The notes under the pieces are model-generated. The model saw nothing but the letters and a program-made list of their open reading frames with translations. It made no database searches and was not told the origin of the DNA. A stretch of DNA of 64,000 nt. Source: Theionarchaea archaeon (GTDB lineage Archaea; Methanobacteriota_B; Thermococci; Methanofastidiosales; SZ-28-30). The first letter of the stretch is position 1; each line of letters begins with the position of its first letter. The position numbers and the translations under genes were made by a program. Below, piece by piece: positions 16,203 through 23,895 of this stretch. The stretch is from positions 1 to 64,000 of the forward strand of contig JACVGT010000031.1 in the NCBI GenBank assembly GCA_018992685.1. Direction: 5' to 3'.

Positions 16203-17484
16203 ATTCACAGCGATCCTGATTAAAGAGATGAAAGACTTGCTGAGAGATCCCAAAATCGTCGTGGGGATGATCGTGGTACCCCTGGTGCTGTTTCCAGCCA
16301 TGGGAGCCATGTTCCGCACAGGGATGAAATCAGTAGAAAGTGAAATCCAGATTGGCGTCATGAACCAGGACACCGGCCACTTTTCACAGGAGTTGATCAG
16401 GATACTGGAAGACAATCCGGGTGTCAAGCTGTACCAGCCGCAATCGTCTTCACTGGAGGGAGCAATTCAGGAGGCCCAGACCAACGATGTCAAGGTGCTT
16501 CTGGTGATACCACCAGGGTTTTCTGCTGATGTTGAGGACACCACAGGGGCAGAAATTGACATGTATGCTGTAGTTGAAGGGCTGGGAATGAGTGAAGTTA
16601 TCTCCTCATCTCGAGTGGACATGATTATCCAGGGGATCAACACACAGCTCTCAAGGACCATTATTTCAGAGAAGGTGCCAGATACAGATCCAGGTAATAT
16701 TCTTCAGCCCATAACTACCAGAGGATATACTGTAGTACGAGGAAAGACAGTGAACGTTCCACCTGCAGTTATTGCTGGTCTCGTTTCTTCTCAGTCTTTC
16801 ATTGTGCCTGTGGTGCTCATGGTGATGATAATGTTTGTAGCCCAGATGGCAGCAACCTCCATGGCCACAGAAAAAGAGAACAAGACCCTGGAGACGTTGT
16901 TGACCCTGCCGGTGAGCCGTCTCTCTATCCTGGCAGGCAAAATGGGAGGAACCGCGGTGGTTTCTCTTATTTCTGCTGTGGCATACATCATCGGGTTCAG
17001 CACCTACATGTCTGCCTTTCAATTCGGAGAGGTGGAAAGTGCCCTGTCCCTGAAAGATGTTGGGTTAGCCATAACTCCCGTGGGATTCTTGATGCTTGGG
17101 ATCAGCATATTCATGGCCGTTCTGGCAGCGCTGTCACTGTCCATGGTTCTGGCGGTGTTTACTCAGGATGTACGAAGCGCTCAGAGCCTGGTGTCTTTCA
17201 CCATCATGCCGCTGGTGTTTCCTTCCATGATCTTCATATTCGCCGACATGAATTCGCTACCAGTGGCATTGAGATATGTGCTGCTTGCACTGCCCTTTTC
17301 TCATCCCACCATTGCTGCCAGTGCTCTAGCCCTGAAGAATTATGCCATTGTTCTTGGCGGGATTGTCTACCTGGGTGTCTTCACCCTGGTGGTACTGCTC
17401 ATAGCTGCTCACATGTTCAACACGGAGAGAGTTGTCACAGCAAAGATTACACTCGGGCGTAAGAAGAGCAAGAGCAAAGGATGA
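16195..17484 (+). CDS. ABC-2 type permease (NatB-like)
   Basis: A 429-residue membrane subunit. One N-terminal helix (about residues 22-42) is followed by a large extracytoplasmic domain (45-200) and then five to six helices, including the conserved QMAATSMATEKENKTLETLL segment with the ABC-2 E-x-E-x-x-T pattern. The ATG overlaps the ATPase gene; the longer frame opening at 16096 is not used. Together with the ATPase it should export an unknown substrate. A T-rich terminator follows. Confidence 0.88.
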   Translation: MSKFTAILIKEMKDLLRDPKIVVGMIVVPLVLFPAMGAMFRTGMKSVESEIQIGVMNQDTGHFSQELIRILEDNPGVKLYQPQSSSLEGAIQEAQTNDVKVLLVIPPGFSADVEDTTGAEIDMYAVVEGLGMSEVISSSRVDMIIQGINTQLSRTIISEKVPDTDPGNILQPITTRGYTVVRGKTVNVPPAVIAGLVSSQSFIVPVVLMVMIMFVAQMAATSMATEKENKTLETLLTLPVSRLSILAGKMGGTAVVSLISAVAYIIGFSTYMSAFQFGEVESALSLKDVGLAITPVGFLMLGISIFMAVLAALSLSMVLAVFTQDVRSAQSLVSFTIMPLVFPSMIFIFADMNSLPVALRYVLLALPFSHPTIAASALALKNYAIVLGGIVYLGVFTLVVLLIAAHMFNTERVVTAKITLGRKKSKSKG

Positions 17485-17492
17485 ATGGCTGG

Positions 17493-17535
17493 TCTTTTTC
17501 CATCCAATTTTTCCTTCTTCTCCTTTTTTCCTTTC
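17493..17535. terminator. T-rich terminator between ABC operon and phosphatase gene
   Basis: Three runs of five to six T residues within pyrimidine-rich DNA on the plus strand, directly after the permease stop. Confidence 0.5.
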
Positions 17536-17568
17536 AGTGCCTTTCTTCAATGAGAAGGAGTGGTCCAT

Positions 17569-18336
17569 TCACCAGGAATTCAAAGCTTCTATTATCTTTC
17601 TGTGCAGCACAGGATCAGCACACACCACACATTCTCCTCTGAAGTGTCCACGTTCATCGAAGAACCCATTTGCGAATAGGTGCTTCCCATGCTCATTAGT
17701 AAGTATTACGCCCCCTGCCCTGGCAATTATGGCTGCTGCTGCAATATCAACAATCCGGGCTTTTTTCCGCAGATCTACCACAGCCTGCAATGTTCCTTCC
17801 ACCACGTATGAGATTTCCAGAGCCAGAGACCCAAGGCATCTCCATGCTTCAACCAGAGGAAGTACCTTCTCAAATTGTGTTCCAATGTACATTGAAGCAA
17901 TGGATTCGGAGCGGCTCTGAGTGATGATCTTGCCATTTTTCAAAGGGGTACTGCCTGCAAAAGCTTCGTATATCTCGTGGGTGCACAAGTTCTTCACCAG
18001 GCCGTACTGCACGGTTCCAGACAGAGCTACAGATACCGAATAGAACGGTATCCCCGTGAGTGCATTCATGGTTCCATCCAGTGGGTCCAGAATAATGACC
18101 ACATCTCCTTCCCCCCGTATTCCAGATTCTTCTGTGATGAGGGTATACTCCAGGGATCCCCTCTCGAGATACTCAATGGCTGCATCCTCAGCTATTCTGT
18201 CAATCCTTCGGGTGAGCCCCCCTCCCGCACTCTCTCCTGCCGGTTCCTGTGCTTCCCGAGTTCCCAGGAGAGGGGCGATTGCCTTTTCGATGAGGGTGGC
18301 AATATCCCGTGCAATCCCAGAATAATCATATTCCAT
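17569..18336 (-). CDS. Inositol monophosphatase family enzyme
   Basis: A 255-residue Mg-dependent sugar phosphatase of the IMPase/FBPase superfamily. The metal site is visible: Glu69/Glu70 in ITEESG, Asp84 and Asp87 in DPLDGT, and Asp in ARIVDIAAAA, the counterpart of the usual WD-x-AA motif but without Trp. Archaeal members act on inositol phosphate, fructose-1,6-bisphosphate or NADP. Because a separate FBP aldolase/phosphatase is present at 38.6 kb, inositol phosphate is a reasonable guess. It has its own TATA region (gtatatatgg, 18356-18365) and follows the MinD operon by 70 nt. Confidence 0.82.
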   Translation of the reverse strand: MEYDYSGIARDIATLIEKAIAPLLGTREAQEPAGESAGGGLTRRIDRIAEDAAIEYLERGSLEYTLITEESGIRGEGDVVIILDPLDGTMNALTGIPFYSVSVALSGTVQYGLVKNLCTHEIYEAFAGSTPLKNGKIITQSRSESIASMYIGTQFEKVLPLVEAWRCLGSLALEISYVVEGTLQAVVDLRKKARIVDIAAAAIIARAGGVILTNEHGKHLFANGFFDERGHFRGECVVCADPVLHRKIIEALNSW

Positions 18337-18405
18337 GGAGGTTGTTGATCTTCAACCCATATATACATTAACATTTGATGAAAGAGGAAAGAGGGATGCC
18401 ACAGA

Positions 18406-19263
18406 TCATTTCTGATCCAGATTCCGTATTCTCGTCCAGATGGTCTTGAGGATTTCCGCAAATTCACTGTCCAGTTCAGTCAAGGTCAATCCTTTGTCCA
18501 TGGCCTGTGGTATCCTGGTATCGTAAGGTAGCCTGCCCACAATTGGGATTCTCTTCTGGTGACACCAGGTTTCAATTTCCTGCGCTAGTTCTGTACACAG
18601 GTCACACTTGTTAATGAGGACACAACAGGCAATTGAAAAATGCTTGAGGACCCCATAGATTCTCTCAAGATCATACATTCCGGATCGAGTGGGTTCACTG
18701 ACAAGCACCGCCAGAGAGGTCCCCACAAGAGATGCAATGACAGGGCACCCGATCCCGGGAGAACCATCCACCAATATGAGGTCTTTCCCAGCCTCCTCAG
18801 CAACAGAAAAAGCCACCTCTCGAACCCTGGTTACCAGTTTGCCAGAGGCCTCCTCCCCTGTGAAGAGTTCAGCATGCACCAGAGGCCCGAATCGAGTGGT
18901 GGATACAAAGACCTCCCCAGTCATTCTCTCTTCCAGAGTGAGAGCGTTGACAGGGCACACCAGCGTGCAGGCTCCACACCCTTCACATTTCTCCTTGATA
19001 ACTGCCATTGACCCGTCTATACTGTTAAACCTGCAGACTTTCTGACATTCTCCACAGAATGTGCACAATTCCTCATGTTTTACGGCTAGTTTTGAACCAA
19101 TGAATGATTCTTTCCTTTCCACGGTAGGATCCAGCAAGAGGGGCAAATCAGAGGCGTCTACATCACAGTCTGCGAGCGCGGCATTACACAGGCTGGCAAA
19201 GGCAACTGTAAGTGTCGTCTTTCCTGTTCCCCCTTTCCCGGATATGACTGTTATCTCCTTCAT
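18406..19263 (-). CDS. MinD-family ATPase with inserted 2[4Fe-4S] ferredoxin domain (second copy)
   Basis: A 285-residue P-loop ATPase. The deviant Walker A is GKGGTGKTT at residues 10-18. Inserted at about 60-110 is a bacterial-type ferredoxin with two CxxCxxCxxxC motifs (CTFCGECQKVC and CEGCGACTLVCP). The switch region LVDGSPGIGCPV is typical of this family. Related pairs occur beside NifX-like proteins in anaerobes, including the ORP complex of Desulfovibrio. The ATG overlaps the stop of the upstream paralogue (ATGA), so both are made together and may form a heterodimer. Last gene of the operon. Confidence 0.9.
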   Translation of the reverse strand: MKEITVISGKGGTGKTTLTVAFASLCNAALADCDVDASDLPLLLDPTVERKESFIGSKLAVKHEELCTFCGECQKVCRFNSIDGSMAVIKEKCEGCGACTLVCPVNALTLEERMTGEVFVSTTRFGPLVHAELFTGEEASGKLVTRVREVAFSVAEEAGKDLILVDGSPGIGCPVIASLVGTSLAVLVSEPTRSGMYDLERIYGVLKHFSIACCVLINKCDLCTELAQEIETWCHQKRIPIVGRLPYDTRIPQAMDKGLTLTELDSEFAEILKTIWTRIRNLDQK

Positions 19264-20090
19264 ATAGCATCACCGATTTTCTGGTAGAGAGTCTGAAACT
19301 CCCTTTTCCAGGACGGTATTTCCTTGATGAAGGGTATGCCCTGAGCACACAGTTCTGCTATGGCTCTTTCATGGGGGATTTTCATGAGGACGGGGACGTG
19401 TTCCCGTGAACAGTATTCCTCAATAGGGGCACACCCCATGCCCCACTTGTTGATAAGCACACCACAGGGAACATCCAGTACCCGTGTCAGGGTCACTGCC
19501 ATCTTGAGATCATGCAGTCCAAAGGGAGTAGGCTCTGTCACCAGGAGGCAGAAATCACAGTCAGACACTGTTTCTATGACAGGACATCCGGTTCCAGGAG
19601 GAGCATCCAGGATTACTTTTCTGGAGGTGTCAATAATCTCGGTTACGGCCCGTATCACAGGTGTCGCCAGGGGTTCTCCTACGTTGAGGACACCTCTGAC
19701 AAACTCCATGGAGGCAAAGGACCCCCGCTCTAGAGTTCCAATAGCCCTTTTCCGCTCTGAGATAGCATCTTTGGGGCAGACGAGAGTGCAGCCGCCACAT
19801 CCGTGACAGAGCTGAGAAAACACTGCGCTCTTCTGAGGAAAGATAGCCAGAGCATTGAACTGGCAAAAGTCAGCGCACGCCCCACACAAAGTGCACTTCT
19901 CTATGGCTATATACGGTACAGGAATTGTCACATCTCCCACGTGTTCAAGAGGGAGTCGCAGGTATACGTTGCAGTCAGGTTCCTCCACATCGCAGTCTAC
20001 GAGCTGTACGTTCTCCAGGGACAGGGCCAGATTCACAGACACAGTGGTTTTTCCCGTTCCTCCCTTCCCGGATGCCACGGCGATCTTCAT
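19260..20090 (-). CDS. MinD-family ATPase with inserted 2[4Fe-4S] ferredoxin domain (first copy)
   Basis: A 276-residue paralogue of the next gene. Walker A is GKGGTGKTT (residues 8-16); the ferredoxin insert has CTLCGACADFC and CHGCGGCTLVCP; the ATPase switch is DAPPGTGCPV. ATP-driven iron-sulfur cluster or protein-positioning functions are proposed for the family. The ATG at 20090 has a GGTGAT site and lies inside the 3' end of a small interrupted frame (20087-20296), again by an ATGA overlap. Confidence 0.9.
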   Translation of the reverse strand: MKIAVASGKGGTGKTTVSVNLALSLENVQLVDCDVEEPDCNVYLRLPLEHVGDVTIPVPYIAIEKCTLCGACADFCQFNALAIFPQKSAVFSQLCHGCGGCTLVCPKDAISERKRAIGTLERGSFASMEFVRGVLNVGEPLATPVIRAVTEIIDTSRKVILDAPPGTGCPVIETVSDCDFCLLVTEPTPFGLHDLKMAVTLTRVLDVPCGVLINKWGMGCAPIEEYCSREHVPVLMKIPHERAIAELCAQGIPFIKEIPSWKREFQTLYQKIGDAI

Positions 20091-20296
20091 GAGGTATCAC
20101 CTGTTACTGTGCCTCCTTGCAGCACAAATGTTGGTTTGCTTCCTGTGTGGAGTGCGTGCTCTCTGATGGACGATCCCGCATTCCCTGTAGGAATAATGGA
20201 TGGAGCAATCTCTGCGATATCGAGACTCTTACTGGCGCAGCTATGGCTGGAATTATCAGGGTCATAGTATCACACATAAGAGGAAAAAGTGGCCAT
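20087..20296 (-). CDS. Small ORF with an in-frame TGA between DUF5320 and MinD genes
   Basis: The frame begins with ATG at 20296 inside the stop of the DUF5320 gene (TGATG overlap) and ends in a TGA overlapping the MinD start (ATGA overlap). It spans exactly 70 codons. Codon 9 is TGA (20272-20270), so as written only MATFSSYV would be made. After it the frame is open and protein-like (SLDIAEIAPSIIPTGNAGSS, then PTFVLQGGTVTGDTS). Both junctions are the kind used by genuine genes in this operon. It may be a gene with a nonsense mutation, a read-through case, or chance. Confidence 0.35.
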
Positions 20297-20637
20297 CACG
20301 GTTCTTGCTTGAGCTCTCTCATGCGAGCCTCGACTGCTTCCAGCTCTTTCTTGATGTTGGCAGCTACCTGTTCCAGATAGGCGATCTCTTCTGTTGGGTC
20401 AATCTGGGAAGATGCGTACATGGAAGCAGGATAACTGGGAATATGGTAGGGAGGTACAACGTGGCGTGGCATGAAATCAGCTCTCCAAACCCTGCGACAT
20501 CCTCTTCCTCCTCCCCAGAATCCGTGCCCAGGCCAGGCATTGGCAAATCCGGGGACACGATATCCGGCACAGTAACCTGCAGCTCTTCCTGTTCTGGGAC
20601 CCTCTCCTGAGGGTCCAATTCCGTCTCCTCTTGGCAT
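20296..20637 (-). CDS. DUF5320-like small protein
   Basis: A 113-residue protein with a Gly/Arg/aromatic-rich N-terminal half (MPRGDGIGPSGEGPRTGRAA, then GFWGGGRGCRR) and a C-terminal coiled-coil helix (DPTEEIAYLEQVAANIKKEL). This layout, beginning MPxGDGTGPxGxGPxTGR, is characteristic of DUF5320 proteins, which regularly accompany NifX-like and Mrp/MinD genes. Function is unknown. The ATG has an AGGAGGTGAT site, better than the upstream starts of the longer frame. Confidence 0.82.
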   Translation of the reverse strand: MPRGDGIGPSGEGPRTGRAAGYCAGYRVPGFANAWPGHGFWGGGRGCRRVWRADFMPRHVVPPYHIPSYPASMYASSQIDPTEEIAYLEQVAANIKKELEAVEARMRELKQEP

Positions 20638-20641
20638 GACA

Positions 20642-21010
20642 TCACCTCCTTTCGTGTCTGTGCATTTTGCAGGCAGTCTCTTCTGTTGCTTCCTGGAGGA
20701 TTCCTTCATTGAATAGATCAATGGCATCATGGACTGTGCCTGTAGCCCCCGCAAAGACTCTGATCCCGTAGGACTCGAACATGCGAACTGCTCTGGGCCC
20801 CAGTCCGGAGCACAGCATGACGTCCACGTGATTTCGAGCCAGTTCTTCGGGAGGCTTTCCAGACCCCCCCATGTGTTCACTGGTATTCTCTAAAACCTGC
20901 ACGAGTTTTGTGGCTGTGTCATACACGGTGAAAGTGGGAGCTCTTCCGAAATGTGGGCTCACCTCTTCTGCCAGTCCCTTCTTTCCCATGGTAGGTACTC
21001 CAATTCTCAT
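20642..21010 (-). CDS. NifX/NifB-type dinitrogenase iron-molybdenum cofactor domain protein (copy 2)
   Basis: A 122-residue protein of the NifX/NafY/MTH1175 family (MRIGVPTMGKKGLAEEVSPH, FGRAPTF, DVMLCSGLGPRAV). In nitrogen fixers such domains carry metal-cofactor precursors; orphan versions in anaerobes include the Mo/Cu orange protein ORP. No nitrogenase genes are visible here, so a general metal or Fe-S cluster carrier is more likely. It starts at ATG 21010 after a GGTGAT site. It is the same length as its upstream paralogue. Confidence 0.85.
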   Translation of the reverse strand: MRIGVPTMGKKGLAEEVSPHFGRAPTFTVYDTATKLVQVLENTSEHMGGSGKPPEELARNHVDVMLCSGLGPRAVRMFESYGIRVFAGATGTVHDAIDLFNEGILQEATEETACKMHRHERR

Positions 21011-21014
21011 GGTA

Positions 21015-21383
21015 TCACCCACTGGACTGCCCGCTGCCCTTGGGCACATTAGATTCAGACAATTCCGGCAGTTCTGCGTTCTTGAATTGAGTTATGACAT
21101 CTGAAATGACCCCGCTCCCGTTGTAGATTTTCATTCCAGCGTATTTCAGAGCACTAAATGCATTGGGGCCAAAGTTGTTCCCGATTACAGCATCCACTTC
21201 TTCATTGCTCACAATTTGAGAAGCCTGCACACCTGCACCTTTTCCAGCCCGTTCTCCCAGGTTGGGAACTGTATGAAAGTCCATGGTGTCAGTATCTACA
21301 ATCAAGAAGTATCTGCATCGTCCAAAACGGGGATCAACTGCAGCTTCCAGAGTTTGATCAGTAGCGGAAATAGCTATTTTAAT
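21015..21383 (-). CDS. NifX-type cofactor-binding protein (copy 1) with apparent ATT start
   Basis: The family N-terminus K-I-A-I-S-A-T is encoded directly after the Mrp stop, and the only codon available in front of it is ATT at 21383-21381, preceded by the in-frame TAG of mrp. A GGTGAT site sits two bases before the stop, correctly spaced for ATT. From there 122 residues run through DPRFGRCRYFLIVDTDTMDF, GAGVQASQIVSN and NFGPNAFSALKYAGMKIY, all typical of the family. Starting at the internal ATG would remove the first strand and the FGR motif. Confidence 0.8.
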   Translation of the reverse strand: MKIAISATDQTLEAAVDPRFGRCRYFLIVDTDTMDFHTVPNLGERAGKGAGVQASQIVSNEEVDAVIGNNFGPNAFSALKYAGMKIYNGSGVISDVITQFKNAELPELSESNVPKGSGQSSG

Positions 21384-22214
21384 CTAATCACCTTCTTTTC
21401 TGGTGTTTTCTTCCACCTGTTTCTCAATGGTGCTCACAACATCACCAAAAGCCTGAGACAGAGAGGTGTTACAGAGCACGAAAGGTGTCCCTTCATCACC
21501 ACTCTCTGCTATCGCGGTGTCAAGAGGTATCTTTCCCAGGAAGGAGACATTCATGTCTGATGCAGCTCTTTCTCCTCCTCCTGATCCAAAGACGTCCACA
21601 TCCTTTCCACAGTGCGGGCATTGGAAGCCGCTCATGTTTTCAACAATACCCAAGACAGGCATGTTCAGAATTCTGGCAAAGGTAATGGACTTTCTCACAG
21701 AGAGCAAAGCCACGTCCTGGGGAGTGGTAACGATTATGACTCCATCAACGTCTGGAATCAACTGGGCAATACTCAGGGGCTCGTCCCCTGTTCCCGGGGG
21801 GAGGTCAATAATCAAGTAATCCAGTTCTCCCCACTGCACCTGCCCCAGAAAATCCTTTACTGCTTTCATCTTTGCAGGGCCCCTCCATATGACAGGCGAG
21901 TCTGTGCTGGGCAGCAAGAAGGCCATGGACATGACTTTTACCCGCGGAGGAACAAGAATGGGAATGATTCCTTCCTTGGATAGTTCAGGTGCAGCAGCTG
22001 TAATGCCCAGCAGTTTGGGGATGGAAGGCCCGTGAATGTCACAATCCAGCAATCCTACTGCCTTCCCTCTCACAGAAAGACACAATGCCAGATTGGCTGC
22101 TACTGTACTCTTCCCGACTCCGCCCTTTCCACTCATTACCAGTATGACAAGCTGGACAGCTTTCAAGTTGTCCTCTATCTCTCTGTCAACAGGGAGGATC
22201 TTGCCTGTATTCAT
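21384..22214 (-). CDS. Mrp/NBP35 family iron-sulfur carrier ATPase
   Basis: A 276-residue P-loop ATPase of the ApbC/Nbp35 group. Walker A is GKGGVGKS (residues 29-36), the switch is DLPPGTGDEPLS and a CxxC (QCPHCGKD) near residue 207 holds a bridging 4Fe-4S cluster in dimers. Known role: transfer of Fe-S clusters to target proteins. The ATG lies in an ATGA overlap with the UPF0251 gene and its stop abuts the NifX gene, so it is within a tightly packed operon. Confidence 0.92.
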   Translation of the reverse strand: MNTGKILPVDREIEDNLKAVQLVILVMSGKGGVGKSTVAANLALCLSVRGKAVGLLDCDIHGPSIPKLLGITAAAPELSKEGIIPILVPPRVKVMSMAFLLPSTDSPVIWRGPAKMKAVKDFLGQVQWGELDYLIIDLPPGTGDEPLSIAQLIPDVDGVIIVTTPQDVALLSVRKSITFARILNMPVLGIVENMSGFQCPHCGKDVDVFGSGGGERAASDMNVSFLGKIPLDTAIAESGDEGTPFVLCNTSLSQAFGDVVSTIEKQVEENTRKEGD

Positions 22215-22696
22215 GGGGTATCACCTCCCTGGTGAGGCCCCCTCTGATTTCTGCATTTGGGACCTCCCGGCCCTCGTCTGCATCCTCTGTCTTCTGGAGC
22301 TCTGTGAAAATTCTCAGAGCCGCATTCAGGGCAGGCAGGTGGTCTTCCTGTTCCGTACGGGAGTTCCCATTCTTGACCGCAATCATAACATCTGAATTTT
22401 CTTTGTCTCAAAACATAATCACCTCCTCCTATGCGGAGGGCTTTACCCAGGACCACGGCTTCTGCGATTTTCTTGTGTGCCTCTTTCAGCATTCTGTGGA
22501 GTGTAGGCTGCGAAATGCCCATGACTGCAGCAGCCTCTGTCTGCTCTTTCCCCTCCAGGTCCACCAGCCGAATGGCTTCCAGCTCATCTACCTGAAGTGC
22601 TATCTCTTCCAGAACCGTCAGTCCTACTCCTCGAGGTTTGAAGTAGGCACAGTGTGGGCCTGATTGGACTCTTCTACATCGCCGTGGTCTTGGCAT
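22211..22696 (-). CDS. UPF0251 (DUF134) HTH regulator with zinc ribbon
   Basis: A 161-residue protein. Residues 1-95 form the DUF134 domain (MPRPRRCRRV start, VDELEAIRLVDLEGKEQTEA, then the helix-turn-helix MGISQPTLHRMLKEAHKKIA). A C-terminal zinc ribbon follows, with CYDC and CPEC pairs, then a Gly/Pro/Arg-rich tail. The family is usually encoded beside Mrp and NifX-like genes and is presumed to control them. It is the first gene of the operon, and a perfect palindrome lies four bases before its ATG. Confidence 0.88.
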   Translation of the reverse strand: MPRPRRCRRVQSGPHCAYFKPRGVGLTVLEEIALQVDELEAIRLVDLEGKEQTEAAAVMGISQPTLHRMLKEAHKKIAEAVVLGKALRIGGGDYVLRQRKFRCYDCGQEWELPYGTGRPPACPECGSENFHRAPEDRGCRRGPGGPKCRNQRGPHQGGDTP

Positions 22697-22699
22697 GTT

Positions 22700-22726
22700 A
22701 TGAATATATATTCATTACTTATAAAG
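22700..22726 (-). promoter_or_regulatory. Promoter and 16-bp palindromic operator of the UPF0251-Mrp-NifX-MinD operon
   Basis: ATGAATATATATTCAT (22700-22715) is a perfect palindrome. On the minus strand it follows the TATA box (ctttataag, 22718-22726) and ends four bases before the ATG. A dimeric HTH protein bound here would cover the transcription start. The first gene encodes such a protein, so autoregulation is likely. Confidence 0.65.
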
Positions 22727-22879
22727 GTGTCTGTCATCATCCACTCCATTTCATGAAGAGTCTACTGGAATATCTGGATGTGGCACCTTTACCCCCCTGA
22801 CACATGGGTTCTCCCCATATTTGGGTAAGACTCTGGGACGCTACGCAAACCATTATAAGCAGAGTGACTATTCTACACC

Positions 22880-23323
22880 ATGAATGTCGTGTGGGAACTT
22901 ATCTTTATCTCAATGCTTCCCTGGATAGAGCTCAGGGGTGGCATTCCTGTTGGAATCAGCAAGGGTCTTGATCCTCTGGCTGTCTTTGCTGTCTGCACGG
23001 TGACAGATATTCTTATCATTCCGCTCATCCTGGTCTTCTTACGATATGCAGTCCCATTGGTCCTCAGGATAGAAAGGATAAATCGATTGTACCAATGGAA
23101 CGTGGTGAGAACCTTGAAAAGATATGAGAAATACAGGAAATGGGAGGAATTGGGATTGGCTTTATTTGTTGCCATACCGTTACCTTTTACAGGGGTATAC
23201 TCAGGTACGTTAGTATCGTACATTCTGGACTTCAAAAAGAGAGAAGCGGTTCTTTCCATATCGTGTGGCGCAATTTTGGCGGGAATTTTGGTAACCGCTT
23301 TGAGTGTTGGCATCCTAGGATAA
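22880..23323 (+). CDS. COG2426 small multidrug-export-like membrane protein
   Basis: A 147-residue protein with about four helices. The starting segment SMLPWIELRGGIPVGI and the later FVAIPLPFTGVYSGTL are signatures of COG2426, annotated as putative small multidrug export proteins and distantly related to SNARE-associated/DedA proteins by their charge-proline motifs. Real substrate unknown. TATA box (attataagc, about 22851-22859) lies some 25 nt before ATG 22880, giving a leaderless message. Confidence 0.85.
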   Translation: MNVVWELIFISMLPWIELRGGIPVGISKGLDPLAVFAVCTVTDILIIPLILVFLRYAVPLVLRIERINRLYQWNVVRTLKRYEKYRKWEELGLALFVAIPLPFTGVYSGTLVSYILDFKKREAVLSISCGAILAGILVTALSVGILG

Positions 23324-23352
23324 CTATATAAACTGGAAAAGGAGGTGGGTTT

Positions 23353-23895
23353 ATGCAAGCCCAAGTACACAAAGAAGATGATTCTAGTTATAGATCGGGA
23401 AAAGGATATTCCTTATCCGAAGTTGAAAAGAGCGGGATACGTGTCTCTCAAGTGAGAAAACTGGGGATATATGTAGACCCTCGCAGGCGGACTCTTCATG
23501 AATTCAATGTTCAGCAACTAATAGCATTAGTAGAAGAAAGGCAGAACCAGCTGAGAGAGGAAGCTGAGAAAGCACGCAGAGAAGAAGTAGAAATGAAAGA
23601 AGAAAAGGAATCCAGGAAGAAGGCCAAGAAAGAAGGAGAGAAAAAGAAGGAGAAAAGGGCAGAGAAGAAGAAGATCGAAAAGAAGGTAGAAGTCAAGAAA
23701 GAGAAAGCTCCTGAAGGTCCTCTTGATCTCACTGAAATAAAAGGTGTCGGGAAAAAGAGGGCAGAAACATTTCTCAAAGCAGGAATTCAGACTGTAGAAG
23801 ACCTGATTGCTGCTGACACTGGAGAACTGGCGGAAAAGACCCAGTTCACAGAGGATTACATCGAAACACTCAAAGAGAGGGCCAAGGAACTATGA
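23353..23895 (+). CDS. rpl13e: Ribosomal protein eL13-like with C-terminal helix-hairpin-helix domain
   Basis: A 180-residue protein. The N-terminal part (GKGYSLSEVEKSGI, RKLGIYVDPRRRT, HEFNVQQLIALVEE) matches archaeal eL13 of the large ribosomal subunit. A very charged Lys/Glu segment (about 70-118) links it to a helix-hairpin-helix domain (DLTEIKGVGKKRAETFLKAG). Such a fused domain is not part of standard eL13 and could add RNA or DNA binding. TATA (ctatataaa, about 23323-23332) and AGGAGGTG sites precede ATG 23353. The stop overlaps the HD gene (ATGA). Confidence 0.82.
   Translation: MQAQVHKEDDSSYRSGKGYSLSEVEKSGIRVSQVRKLGIYVDPRRRTLHEFNVQQLIALVEERQNQLREEAEKARREEVEMKEEKESRKKAKKEGEKKKEKRAEKKKIEKKVEVKKEKAPEGPLDLTEIKGVGKKRAETFLKAGIQTVEDLIAADTGELAEKTQFTEDYIETLKERAKEL

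Noticed and set aside
20104-20277. 57-codon minus-strand frame between DUF5320 and MinD genes
   Set aside because: The product is not protein-like, and another frame with gene-type overlaps at both ends fits the gap better.
20642-21383. Nitrogen fixation function for the NifX-like genes
   Set aside because: No nifH, nifD, nifK, nifE, nifN or nifB is present; the neighbours are those of orphan NifX/Mrp/MinD clusters.
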